Assembly (NCBI GenBank): GCA_045637205.1 | Contig: JAZTYY010000016.1 | Location: 1-20,716, forward strand | Direction of reading: 5' to 3' | DNA from: RGIG4608 sp045637205 | GTDB taxonomy: Bacteria; Bacillota; Clostridia; Oscillospirales; CAG-272 | DNA: 20,716 nucleotides | Shown: piece after piece, positions 6,329-14,202 of the stretch | How the letters are laid out: each line of letters opens with the position of its first letter | Numbering within the stretch: position 1 is the stretch's first letter | Notes under the pieces: model-generated | Told to the model about the DNA's origin: nothing | The model's input: the letters and a program-made list of their open reading frames with translations, nothing else | Databases searched by the model: none | Program-made: the position numbers and the translations under genes

Positions 6329-7432
6329 ATGAAAGAAGAAAAAGACATCGTTCCAATTTCTGATAGTATTAAAGCTCATATTGAATCAGTTGAAAGATTG
6401 CAAGATACTGTTCGACCTCTTATTCAGCAACAAGAGTCAATAAATAAGTTGGTTAAACCAGCATTAGAACAACAACACATACTACAGACTGCAATTGAAA
6501 GCACAAGAATTCACTGGCCTATAGTTAGCGGTTTGGAGAGTATCCAAAGAGGACTTGAAGCAACAAGCGCGATGTTAAAGGTGAATTTTCAAAGTCCTGC
6601 AATTAAGGCTATTCAAACATATAACACACAAGTATTGGGTAGTCTAGCGTCTAGTATGGTCAAAATGGTAAACAGCCCTATTATTTCGGAAATACAATCT
6701 TTTACATCTGGCATCAACGCATGGCTAAAAACGATAGACTTCTCTCCACTTGTAAGCGTTTTAGAAAGCATTAAAAGCATCGGTTTCGATCATGATTATG
6801 ATGAAATTAATGAAATTTTTCTAAAAGCGATGTTTGATGCACGATGGTTCCCGTATGCCGGTTGGATAGCAAATTATACCGTTGTGGGCGAAGTAATTGA
6901 TATTCTTGACACAAGTAGAGCGTCTAAAAACCGCACTAAGAGAATTGATAAATTGCTTTTTTCTTACTACGACAAGGATGAGATTAACCGTCTAAAAAAA
7001 GGTTGGAGACAGTTAGGCCTACCTGCTTATATGACACGCATACTAGTGCAATCAATACAAGCATATCACCGAAGAGAATATGCGTTGACTGTTAGTGCAT
7101 TGTCTACATTGTGGGAAGGCATTATTCAAGAAAAAGTAAAAGATAATTCTTATAGAATCAGTGGGAAGACACGGCAAAATTTAACTAAATTGATAGAACA
7201 AAATGAATTCGATAACATTTTCGCATCTTTTTGCGAGGAGTTCATTTTTTATGATTGTAAAAACCCCGAACAAGTCAAGGAGGATGTGCCTGGCCGTCAT
7301 AGCATAGCACATTGTTGGTATAATACATACCCTAATAGAAAAACCGCATTAAATGCAATATTATTTACAGACTTTTTGTTAGAATTAAAACCATTAGAAA
7401 ATCAGGAGGAACAAGAAAATGCCGTGGAGTGA
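6329..7432 (+). CDS. HEPN-like protein, possible RNase
   Basis: A 367-residue protein with a long helical, Gln- and Ser-rich N-terminal half (about 1-150) and a C-terminal helical domain (about 235-350) containing PGRHSIAHCWYN. Arg323-x4-His328 fits the Rx4-6H motif of HEPN ribonucleases, and the following NRKTALNAILFTDFLLEL helix is typical of HEPN-like C-termini in abortive-infection proteins. HEPN assignment is from pattern only. It starts 25 bases after the fic stop, with a modest GAAAGAAG ribosome binding site, and overlaps the next gene by 14 bases, so it appears part of the same transcript as the antitoxin and toxin. A housekeeping role is unlikely given the surroundings. Whether it acts as a nuclease is unknown. 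Confidence 0.55.
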   Translation: MKEEKDIVPISDSIKAHIESVERLQDTVRPLIQQQESINKLVKPALEQQHILQTAIESTRIHWPIVSGLESIQRGLEATSAMLKVNFQSPAIKAIQTYNTQVLGSLASSMVKMVNSPIISEIQSFTSGINAWLKTIDFSPLVSVLESIKSIGFDHDYDEINEIFLKAMFDARWFPYAGWIANYTVVGEVIDILDTSRASKNRTKRIDKLLFSYYDKDEINRLKKGWRQLGLPAYMTRILVQSIQAYHRREYALTVSALSTLWEGIIQEKVKDNSYRISGKTRQNLTKLIEQNEFDNIFASFCEEFIFYDCKNPEQVKEDVPGRHSIAHCWYNTYPNRKTALNAILFTDFLLELKPLENQEEQENAVE

Positions 7433-8042
7433 TATTTGGAAAATAGTACTTGGTATTATAGCAAGCTTTGGCGGTATTGGTGGTATTATTTTAGCAGTTA
7501 TAAAATTCTCCAGTAATATTTTAGCAGATAAGATTTCTCAAAAATACGAATTAAAAATGAATAAGGAATTAGAAAAATTCAAAGCGGGCATAGAGAATAA
7601 AACGCATATGAGCAAAACAAAGTTCGATGCTGAATTTTCAATGTATAGAGAATTATCCCAAACTTTTGCTATTCTCGTAAAAGAATGTGCACAACTTTTT
7701 CCCACCTTTACCAAAGACGTAAGAGACGATTATGAAAAGTATAAGCCCATTCATGATAGATGTGTAGATGCTATTGTTAGTGCGCAAGATAAATTAAATG
7801 CTTGTGCCCCTTTTATCTCTGAGAGCATATTTCAAGGATATGATGAACTTGAAAAGCTGTGCAAAACTCAATTAAGTGATTTTCAAGACTTTAGATTGAG
7901 ACCTGATGCAAAAGAATATAGAGAAGATTGTAGTGATGCTTTTAGGGAAACATATAGAAGAACTAAAGAAATTCAGCAAAAATACAGAGAAGTATCAGCT
8001 GATTTAAGAACTTACATTAATAGTATTGATGTAATCGATTAA
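7419..8042 (+). CDS. Membrane-anchored coiled-coil protein
   Basis: A 207-residue protein with one N-terminal membrane segment (about residues 7-30, Gly- and Ile-rich) followed by a long charged helical region (about 33-75) and further helices. The stretch LADKISQKYELKMNKELEKF then SKTKFDAEFSMYRELS is one I associate with a widespread uncharacterised Firmicutes family often found near restriction or defence genes. The start overlaps the HEPN-like gene by 14 bases and has AGGAGG within that gene, indicating coupling. It is followed by a strong terminator, so it closes the Fic operon. Function unknown; a membrane sensor or effector partner for the preceding gene is a guess. Confidence 0.6.
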   Translation: MPWSDIWKIVLGIIASFGGIGGIILAVIKFSSNILADKISQKYELKMNKELEKFKAGIENKTHMSKTKFDAEFSMYRELSQTFAILVKECAQLFPTFTKDVRDDYEKYKPIHDRCVDAIVSAQDKLNACAPFISESIFQGYDELEKLCKTQLSDFQDFRLRPDAKEYREDCSDAFRETYRRTKEIQQKYREVSADLRTYINSIDVID

Positions 8043-8093
8043 ATAATCGGTAAAAGATTTTGAATTCATAAATTAAATATTGACTAGTACTAT

Positions 8094-8138
8094 AACAACC
8101 CCATCTTTGCAATAACAAAGGTGGGGTTGTTAATTGTT
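8094..8138 (+). terminator. Terminator of the Fic/HEPN operon
   Basis: A 16-bp stem (8094-8109 with 8116-8131; one G-T pair) around a six-base loop, with a CCCC/GGGG core, followed by TAATTGTTT. Confidence 0.8.
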
Positions 8139-8206
8139 TAAAATGGCATAGAAAACAATCTATTTAATGTGTAAAATCTATATAGAACAATCTTTATCTA
8201 TATATG

Positions 8207-8235
8207 TTGAATTCTGTCGTAAAATATGTTATAAT
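8207..8235 (+). promoter_or_regulatory. Consensus promoter for the membrane protein/ATPase pair
   Basis: TTGAAT (8207-8212), 17 bases, TATAAT (8230-8235). Its position shows that the upstream ATG codons at 8167 and 8236 are not the real start of the next gene, since transcription begins near 8242. Confidence 0.75.
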
Positions 8236-8262
8236 ATGGAAAACAAAGTAGAGGTGAAGTTT

Positions 8263-8769
8263 GTGAGTTGTGATAACAAAACAATTAAAGATTGTCATTT
8301 TTATCCCTATAAAAAAGAGGCAATTATTAAAGATATAATTTGGATCACAGCTGCAATAGGTGGTATAATTGTCCCTTTTTGGTTTGATAACGAAACACCT
8401 ATGGGTGCAGCATATTTTCTTTTTTCGTTATCATTGTTAATGGAGTTTGTTCCAAAAATATCACCTAATTCGCTAGCAGGCAGGTTGTTTCGCGGTATTT
8501 TTTGTCTGTTAGCAATTATCATGTTGCTTTTATCAATCATTATGGTATTCGCACAAACAAATTTCTTTTCTGTTTTTCTTTTTTTCTTGTGTATTGCTAT
8601 AATTGTATATTTTGTAATTGATATAGGTATGGCTTTATTTGCCCCCAACGAAGCCTTTGATGATTCATCTGATGCTAAAAATAATCAACAATCTATAGAA
8701 AAACAACTTGCAATATTTATGGAGAATTTTCAAAAAGGGAATTTAGGAAACATAGAGGGAGATGATTAA
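8263..8769 (+). CDS. Multi-pass membrane protein paired with an ATPase
   Basis: A 168-residue protein starting at GTG 8263, chosen because GAGGTG lies six bases upstream and the promoter leaves no room for an earlier start. About four hydrophobic segments follow a short N-terminal cytoplasmic part (IIKDIIWITAAIGGIIVPFW; MGAAYFLFSLSLLMEFV; a long Ile/Leu-rich pair), and the C-terminal 40 residues are hydrophilic. Its end overlaps the next gene if that gene uses its first ATG (8762). Not recognised. The tight arrangement suggests a membrane partner of the ATPase. Confidence 0.6.
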   Translation: MSCDNKTIKDCHFYPYKKEAIIKDIIWITAAIGGIIVPFWFDNETPMGAAYFLFSLSLLMEFVPKISPNSLAGRLFRGIFCLLAIIMLLLSIIMVFAQTNFFSVFLFFLCIAIIVYFVIDIGMALFAPNEAFDDSSDAKNNQQSIEKQLAIFMENFQKGNLGNIEGDD

Positions 8770-8770
8770 A

Positions 8771-9976
8771 ATGACTGCGAAAACATTAGCTTTAATCAGC
8801 GGTAAAGGTGGAAGCGGAAAAACAACATTGGGTCTAAGCTTGGCCTCTTTGTTATCCAGTTGTAACATTAAGGTTTTACTAGTGGATTGTGATCTTAGCA
8901 CTAATGGAGCTACATATTTTTACGAAAAGAAATTATCTGAGGGAAATGAAAATCTCTGTTGCTTTTCAGACATTCTTTATGATGAGAATTGCAACAAATA
9001 TAATAATAAATTCAACTTTTTGAAAATTAATTCGTATTATGATTTTATACCGTCTATTATTTCTGTTGATAATAAACCGGCAAAAAGCAATAGCATCAAC
9101 GCATCTGTTATAAAAAACTTTTTTCAAAACATATCAACAAAATATGAAATAATTATTTTTGATTGTCAGGCTGGATACAGCGATGTTTTAAGAAACATAT
9201 TACCAATCGTTGAATTGAATCTTGCGGTTATGGAAGCAGATGCAATTAGTTCTTCTGCTATGAGAAGCTTATACCTAAAAATAGGAAAGTTCTTAAATGA
9301 TAAAAAGATATTTCAAGTATTTAATAAAGCAACATCCGAAGAATATGAGATTTATTCAAAATTGTACGGGGGCACAATATTTACAAATATCGAAACAATC
9401 ATGTTTGATTGGAAGATAAGAAAAGCTTTTTCGGTTGCACAAATCCCTGATATGGAAAACACTAGTGCTAACTATGGAATGCAGCTTTTGAATATTTGTA
9501 ATGTGTTGTTTCCGGAAACAACTGTGCAGAATAAACTCAAAAAGTTTTCTACCGTTTTAGAAATTCACAAGCATTCAGAAGAAATTAGTAAACTAAGAGA
9601 AAAAATATATGAAATAGATAAAGAGCAGGATACCCAAAAGAAAAAGACATTCCGCAAGGTATATTTTTCTGTTATTCCCATTATGGTATTGATTATGTTT
9701 GTAGTATATGCTATGGTATTTTTTAAAGAGTCTGTTTTTAATGATTTTACAGATACTTTTATGATAATATCATTAGTTGTTACAAGTACTCTTACGATGC
9801 TAGTTTCATTGTTTAATGTATCCGATTGGCGTAAAGAACAAAAAAATCACTATACCGAATTGTGGTCATATAGACGATCTTTGGAAGAACATCTAACTGC
9901 TCAAGAAAATTTGGAAAACAAATTAAAATCTCTTAAGCGAAAACGCAAAAGTCAGCAAAGAAATAGTGACATGTAA
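8771..9976 (+). CDS. ParA/MinD-like ATPase with C-terminal membrane domain
   Basis: A SIMIBI-class ATPase: the deviant Walker A GKGGSGKTT near the N-terminus, the VLLVDCDLSTNG strand, and the IIIFDCQAGYSD segment corresponding to Walker B. ParA and MinD proteins normally have 250-300 residues; this one (401 residues from ATG 8771; 404 from ATG 8762) adds a linker with Lys/Glu-rich helix, two membrane segments (about 300-321 and 333-353 counted from 8762) and a basic coiled-coil tail. The ATG at 8771 is preferred because GAGGGAG lies nine bases before it; at 8762 the spacing is too short. A hairpin-like membrane anchor on a ParA-type ATPase is unlike chromosome-partition or cell-division members, and no parB or minC lies nearby. 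Role unknown. Confidence 0.75.
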   Translation: MTAKTLALISGKGGSGKTTLGLSLASLLSSCNIKVLLVDCDLSTNGATYFYEKKLSEGNENLCCFSDILYDENCNKYNNKFNFLKINSYYDFIPSIISVDNKPAKSNSINASVIKNFFQNISTKYEIIIFDCQAGYSDVLRNILPIVELNLAVMEADAISSSAMRSLYLKIGKFLNDKKIFQVFNKATSEEYEIYSKLYGGTIFTNIETIMFDWKIRKAFSVAQIPDMENTSANYGMQLLNICNVLFPETTVQNKLKKFSTVLEIHKHSEEISKLREKIYEIDKEQDTQKKKTFRKVYFSVIPIMVLIMFVVYAMVFFKESVFNDFTDTFMIISLVVTSTLTMLVSLFNVSDWRKEQKNHYTELWSYRRSLEEHLTAQENLENKLKSLKRKRKSQQRNSDM

Positions 9977-9987
9977 TAATGTAATAT

Positions 9988-10028
9988 AAAGTCCTATCTC
10001 GCTATTAAACGGGATAGGACTTTGATTT
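9988..10028 (+). terminator. Terminator after the ATPase gene
   Basis: AAAGTCCTATCTCG (9988-10001) pairs with CGGGATAGGACTTT (10010-10023) with one wobble and an eight-base loop, then GATTTTTT. Confidence 0.8.
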
Positions 10029-10082
10029 TTTACAAATTTAATATAATTCTCAATACCTTTAAGTATATAGTTTATGTTTTCT

Positions 10083-10104
10083 GTTTATGTTTTCTTGAAA
10101 CTCG
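10083..10104 (+). repeat. Dispersed TTGAAA repeat, copy a
   Basis: First copy of the ~22-bp repeat with core TTTTCTTGAAACTCG. The 13 bases before it (10070-10082, GTTTATGTTTTCT) are a tandem copy of its first half. TTGAAA (10095-10100) is followed after 18 bases by TATATT (10119-10124), a plausible -10, upstream of the resolvase gene at 10185. Confidence 0.8.
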
Positions 10105-10141
10105 TATTTTTTGTTCCTTATATTATCTCAAAACAAAAATC

Positions 10142-10169
10142 GCCCAAATATTGTAAAATAATATCGGGC
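10142..10169 (+). other. Hairpin before the resolvase ribosome binding site
   Basis: GCCC (10142-10145) and GGGC (10166-10169) enclose ATATT/AATAT, giving a stem just two bases upstream of AGGAGGT. It may affect translation of the resolvase; no T run follows, so it is not a terminator. Confidence 0.4.
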
Positions 10170-10184
10170 ACAGGAGGTAATATT

Positions 10185-10793
10185 ATGGGAAATATTTATG
10201 GTTATGTGCGAGTATCGAGTATCGATCAGAATGAGGACAGGCAGCTTATTGTTATGGACGAAAATAATGTGCCAAAGGGCAATATCTATATTGATAAGCA
10301 GTCCGGCAAGGATTTTGAGCGGCCACAGTATAAGAAGCTCGTTAAGAAGTTAAAGGCGGGAGATTTGCTCTACATACTGAGTATCGACCGCCTAGGTCGC
10401 AATTACGAAGATATCCAAAAACAGTGGCGGATACTCACTAAGGATATCGGAATTGATATCTGTGTTATTGATATGCCGTTGCTTGACACGAGAAACGGGA
10501 AAGACTTAATGGGAACATTTATTGCTGACCTTGTCTTGCAGATACTTTCTTTTGTGGCGCAGAGCGAACGCGAAAATATAAAGAAACGACAAGCGCAAGG
10601 CATCGCCGCCGCCAAAGCAAAGGGTGTTAAGTTTGGTAGACCAGAGTCTCAAGTTCCGATTGAATTTGATGAATTAATAAAAAAGTGGGAGAAAAAGCAA
10701 TTATCTCTTGATCAAGTATTAGCAATCTGTAATATAAGTGAAGCTACATTTTATCGTCGCTTGCGTGAGCATAGAATGTTGAGAAATAAATAA
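10185..10793 (+). CDS. Small serine resolvase/invertase
   Basis: A 202-residue recombinase of the resolvase/invertase size class. The catalytic serine is in YVRVSS (Ser11); the conserved SIDRLGRNY segment and the QAQSEREN-like LSFVAQSEREN helix that forms the dimer interface are present, and the C-terminal 45 residues form a helix-turn-helix (LDQVLAICNISEATFYRRLR). The ATG at 10185 is chosen because GGAGGT lies six bases before it; an upstream in-frame ATG at 10074 precedes the putative promoter. Such enzymes resolve cointegrates or flip DNA segments. It stands alone behind copy a of the dispersed repeat and before a long terminator. No transposase is nearby. Confidence 0.88.
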   Translation: MGNIYGYVRVSSIDQNEDRQLIVMDENNVPKGNIYIDKQSGKDFERPQYKKLVKKLKAGDLLYILSIDRLGRNYEDIQKQWRILTKDIGIDICVIDMPLLDTRNGKDLMGTFIADLVLQILSFVAQSERENIKKRQAQGIAAAKAKGVKFGRPESQVPIEFDELIKKWEKKQLSLDQVLAICNISEATFYRRLREHRMLRNK

Positions 10794-10836
10794 AATGACT
10801 CTCAAAAGGTGTACCTTTTGAGAGTCATTTTATTCT
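10793..10836. terminator. Long perfect palindrome, resolvase terminator
   Basis: Bases 10793-10811 and 10814-10832 are perfect complements over 19 positions (AAAATGACTCTCAAAAGGT on the left), separated by two bases. The A-rich start overlaps the TAA of the resolvase gene. It works as a terminator but is more symmetrical than needed. Confidence 0.7.
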
Positions 10837-11123
10837 ATGGTATTTTATCATAAAAGAAAAGAAAATGCAAGTGTTTTTAAGAAAAAATCGAATTTTTGAA
10901 GATATTTATTTAATAATAACTGAAAAAGCAATTCCTTACTGGGTAAAAGCGACCATTATCAAAAGGTACACCATTTGATAATAGTCGTTTTGTATCAAAA
11001 ATAGCCCTATATTAACGGGAAATCAGGAGTTGTTGAATTTTGTGCTTTTTTATTGTGTTACCACGCGGACATCCTAAAACTTATAACAAATGTAAAAAGA
11101 AAAACTAATAAGGAGAAAAAATT
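10833..11123. other. Gene-free stretch before the surface-protein operon, with a second hairpin
   Basis: AT-rich DNA without a credible gene. At 10950-10987 a hairpin (ATTATCAAA/TTTGATAAT extended by CGAC/GTCG across one mismatch) carries AAAAGGTACACC in its centre, similar to the AAAAGGTGTACC centre of the palindrome at 10793-10832. No clear promoter for the operon at 11124 was found; AAGGAG at its start is good. Confidence 0.5.
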
Positions 11124-14100
11124 ATGAAGAGACATTTTTCTAAAATCTTTGCAATGCTTTTAGTATTATCAATGCTCTTAACACAGCTAATAACACCTGC
11201 ATCTGCATTAGAAGCAACAAAATGTGAATGTGACCCTGCAACACGCACAGGCACAGTAACAAGTGAAGTTGCTCCTACCTGTGCAAACTTTGGATACAAA
11301 GTATATGAATGTGACGAGTGTCACGGAACATATGCAGAACTTACCGCAGTGCCCACAGGTGCACATGATTACGTAAATCATGATGCTCAGGCTCCCACCT
11401 GTACCGAAATCGGTTGGAATGCTTACAGAACTTGTAACACCTGCGATTTAAACGAGTATGTAGAAATTCCTGCTACCGGTCACTCTCACAGTTCTGTAGT
11501 AACCGATCCTACTTGTACTGAGAAGGGTTATACCACCCACACTTGCCCCGATTGTAATGATACCTACGTTGATACATATGTAGATGCATTAGGTCATACT
11601 GCAAGCAGTGAGGTTGAAGAAAATCGTGTTGAGGCCGATTGTGAAAACAACGGCTCATACGACACCGTTATTTACTGTTCTGTATGTGGAGAGGAATTTG
11701 TTCGTACTAACCATGTAATTGATGCTACCGGCCACGACTGGGTTGAGACCGGCAGACAGGATGCTACTTGTGTTGTAGATGGTTATATCGACTACGAGTG
11801 CTCTGTATGCCACGAAACCAAGAGAGAAACTATTGCATGTGTTGGACATCACGACTATGATAAGCAGGTAATCGGCGCTACTTGTGAAGATGCTGAAATT
11901 GTAAGATATACTTGTAAGGTATGTTCCTTCACTTTTGATGAGCCTGTTGGTGAACCTCTCCAGCATGTTCCTGGTGAAGCTGTTAAGGAGAACGAAGTTC
12001 TTCCCGATTGCGTAAACTCTGGTTCTTATGATTCCGTTATTTACTGTGACGTATGTGATGCAGAACTAAGCCGAGAAAATATCGTTGTTGATCCTCTTGG
12101 CCACACCGAAGTAATTGATGATGAGGTTGCTTCTACTTGTACCGAAACAGGTCTTACTGAAGGAAAGCATTGCTCCGTTTGTGATGCAGTTATCGTTGCT
12201 CAAGAAGTTGTTGACGCTCTCGGACATGATTATATTGCTACCGTAACTGCTCCTACTTGCTCTGCTCAAGGTTATACTACTCACGATTGCTCACGTTGTG
12301 ATGAGTCATATGTTGACACCTACGTTGACCCCGATCCGCTTTCTCATAGAGGCGTAGTTACTAAAAACGAAGTTAAGGCAACCTGTACTGAAACCGGTCT
12401 TACTTTCCAGATTGAGTGCGGCGATTGCCACATCGTTTTAGCAGCACAAAAGACAACTCCGATTGATCCTGATAATCATAATTATATAGATGTAGTTACC
12501 GAAGCTACTTGTTTAGATGCTGGCTTTACTACTCACACTTGTTCGCGTTGTGATGATACATATAAGGATGCTTTTGTAGATGCTTTAGGTCATGATGAAG
12601 TTGCACACGAAGCTAAGGCTGCAACTTGTACTGAAATCGGTTGGGATGCTTATGTTACCTGCTCAAGATGTGACTACACCACCTACAATGAGTTAGCAGC
12701 TCTTGGTCACGACTATGCTTCAGTAGTAACCGATCCTACTTGTACCGAGGAAGGTTTTACCACTCACACTTGCTCACGTTGTGATAAAGAGTATGTAGAT
12801 TCTACTGTTCCTGCAACAGGTCATTATGACTGTTTAACTTTAGGTATCGTAGAGCCCAAATGTACTGAAGAGGGTTATACCGTTAAAAAATGCCTCATTT
12901 GTGATGAAGTCTTCAAGGATAACTTTGTTGATGCTCTTGGACATGATTTAACTCAGCATGATGCAGTGGCTCCCGATTGTACCAATATTGGTTGGGAAGC
13001 ATATGAGGATTGCTCGAGATGTGACTATACTACTTATGTAGAGAAGGCTGCTCTCGGTCATAGACTCGAGAGATATCTTGAGAAGCCCGCTACCTGTACT
13101 GAGCCTGGTTACACCGATCACCTCGAGTGCGCATTCTGCGATTACACTACACTCTTCTTCGATATCGCTCCTCTTGGCCACGATTTAACCCACTATGACG
13201 CACAGGATCCTACCTGTACTGAAATTGGTTGGGATGCTTATGAAGACTGCTCTAGATGTGATCACACTACTTATAATGAATTAGCAGCTCTTGGTCATGA
13301 TTTAACTCAGCATAACGCACAGGCGCCTGATTGTACTAATATTGGTTGGGATGCATATGAAGATTGCTCTAGATGTGATCATACTACTTATAATGAGTTG
13401 GCTGCACTTGGCCACACCGAAATTATCGATGAAGCTGTTGCTCCTACTTACGACACTACAGGTCTTACCGAAGGTAAGCACTGCTCCGTTTGTGATGAAG
13501 TACTCGTTGCACAGAATGAAATTGCTGCATTAAATGAAGAGATAACCTTTACTTATGAAGCAATTGGTATTAACGGTAGTGATGTAGCTGTAAATTCCGG
13601 TTATATTACACTTAATGTTTATATGAATGTTAACAGTGATATTGCAAGACTTTATGGTCTTAACTTTGCTATCGGCTTTAATCAAAATCTTACTTTGGTA
13701 AATGTTGAAGGCAAGGTATTTGATGTAACTGCTAACACATATATTGATGCAGCAAACAGTTCATATGTTGTTGCACTCGCACAAAACATGGGATATAACT
13801 ATGTTGATAAAAAATTCGAAAAAGGCGAATACCTTTTTGCAACTCTTACTTTTAAAGTTAATAAAGACTTTACCGGTGTTGCAGACTTCACTGTAGTTCC
13901 CGGTGTTGCTGCTCGTAACGACGATGATGCTTATATCAACGAATTGATAGTTGATTTTGGCACAGAAGCAGGTATTAATGTTGTAACACTTGGTGATGCT
14001 GACGGTAACGGTGTTATTGATTCTGCAGATACAATGAATTTTGCAAAATGGTATAATTCTGCAGATGCAGCAGAAGGTGTTTACGAAACCGTATTTGACC

Positions 14101-14186
14101 TTGATAAGGATGGATATGTAACTGCTTATGACTTTGCACTTCTTCACAATGCAGTTGTTGGCAACGATGACTATTTAGATATGTGA
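11124..14186 (+). CDS. Secreted cysteine-repeat protein with cohesin-like domain and dockerin
   Basis: A 1020-residue exported protein. A signal peptide (about 1-29, cleavage after PASA) is followed by 19 units of about 40 residues (about 30-800) of the form TCxExGYxTHTCSRCDxxYxDxxxxxLGH: one Cys, a Cys-x2-Cys pair and a terminal Gly-His. The last unit has lost its first Cys and His. Residues about 805-953 resemble a cohesin fold (GYITLNVYMN; a hydrophobic FATLTFKVNKDF strand). The C-terminus (about 956-1016) is a type I dockerin with two calcium loops, DADGNGVIDSADTM and DLDKDGYVTAYDF. The Cys/His spacing could bind zinc, or the cysteines could form disulphides. Units 17 and 18 are nearly identical at DNA level, a sign of recent duplication. 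It heads a three-gene operon. An adhesin or scaffold role is inferred; no enzyme domain seen. Confidence 0.85.
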   Translation: MKRHFSKIFAMLLVLSMLLTQLITPASALEATKCECDPATRTGTVTSEVAPTCANFGYKVYECDECHGTYAELTAVPTGAHDYVNHDAQAPTCTEIGWNAYRTCNTCDLNEYVEIPATGHSHSSVVTDPTCTEKGYTTHTCPDCNDTYVDTYVDALGHTASSEVEENRVEADCENNGSYDTVIYCSVCGEEFVRTNHVIDATGHDWVETGRQDATCVVDGYIDYECSVCHETKRETIACVGHHDYDKQVIGATCEDAEIVRYTCKVCSFTFDEPVGEPLQHVPGEAVKENEVLPDCVNSGSYDSVIYCDVCDAELSRENIVVDPLGHTEVIDDEVASTCTETGLTEGKHCSVCDAVIVAQEVVDALGHDYIATVTAPTCSAQGYTTHDCSRCDESYVDTYVDPDPLSHRGVVTKNEVKATCTETGLTFQIECGDCHIVLAAQKTTPIDPDNHNYIDVVTEATCLDAGFTTHTCSRCDDTYKDAFVDALGHDEVAHEAKAATCTEIGWDAYVTCSRCDYTTYNELAALGHDYASVVTDPTCTEEGFTTHTCSRCDKEYVDSTVPATGHYDCLTLGIVEPKCTEEGYTVKKCLICDEVFKDNFVDALGHDLTQHDAVAPDCTNIGWEAYEDCSRCDYTTYVEKAALGHRLERYLEKPATCTEPGYTDHLECAFCDYTTLFFDIAPLGHDLTHYDAQDPTCTEIGWDAYEDCSRCDHTTYNELAALGHDLTQHNAQAPDCTNIGWDAYEDCSRCDHTTYNELAALGHTEIIDEAVAPTYDTTGLTEGKHCSVCDEVLVAQNEIAALNEEITFTYEAIGINGSDVAVNSGYITLNVYMNVNSDIARLYGLNFAIGFNQNLTLVNVEGKVFDVTANTYIDAANSSYVVALAQNMGYNYVDKKFEKGEYLFATLTFKVNKDFTGVADFTVVPGVAARNDDDAYINELIVDFGTEAGINVVTLGDADGNGVIDSADTMNFAKWYNSADAAEGVYETVFDLDKDGYVTAYDFALLHNAVVGNDDYLDM

Positions 14187-14202
14187 TTTGGAGGTATAAG
14201 AG

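Noticed and set aside
8167..8262. N-terminal extension of the membrane protein to the ATG at 8167 or 8236
   Set aside because: A consensus promoter (8207-8235) lies within this stretch and the GTG at 8263 has a good ribosome binding site.
10074..10184. N-terminal extension of the resolvase to 10074
   Set aside because: It covers the dispersed repeat and its -10 sequence, and resolvases start close to the YVRVS segment.
11240..13420. Regular repeats suggestive of a CRISPR array
   Set aside because: The repeats are about 120 bp, diverged, continuous and in one open frame; they encode protein units.
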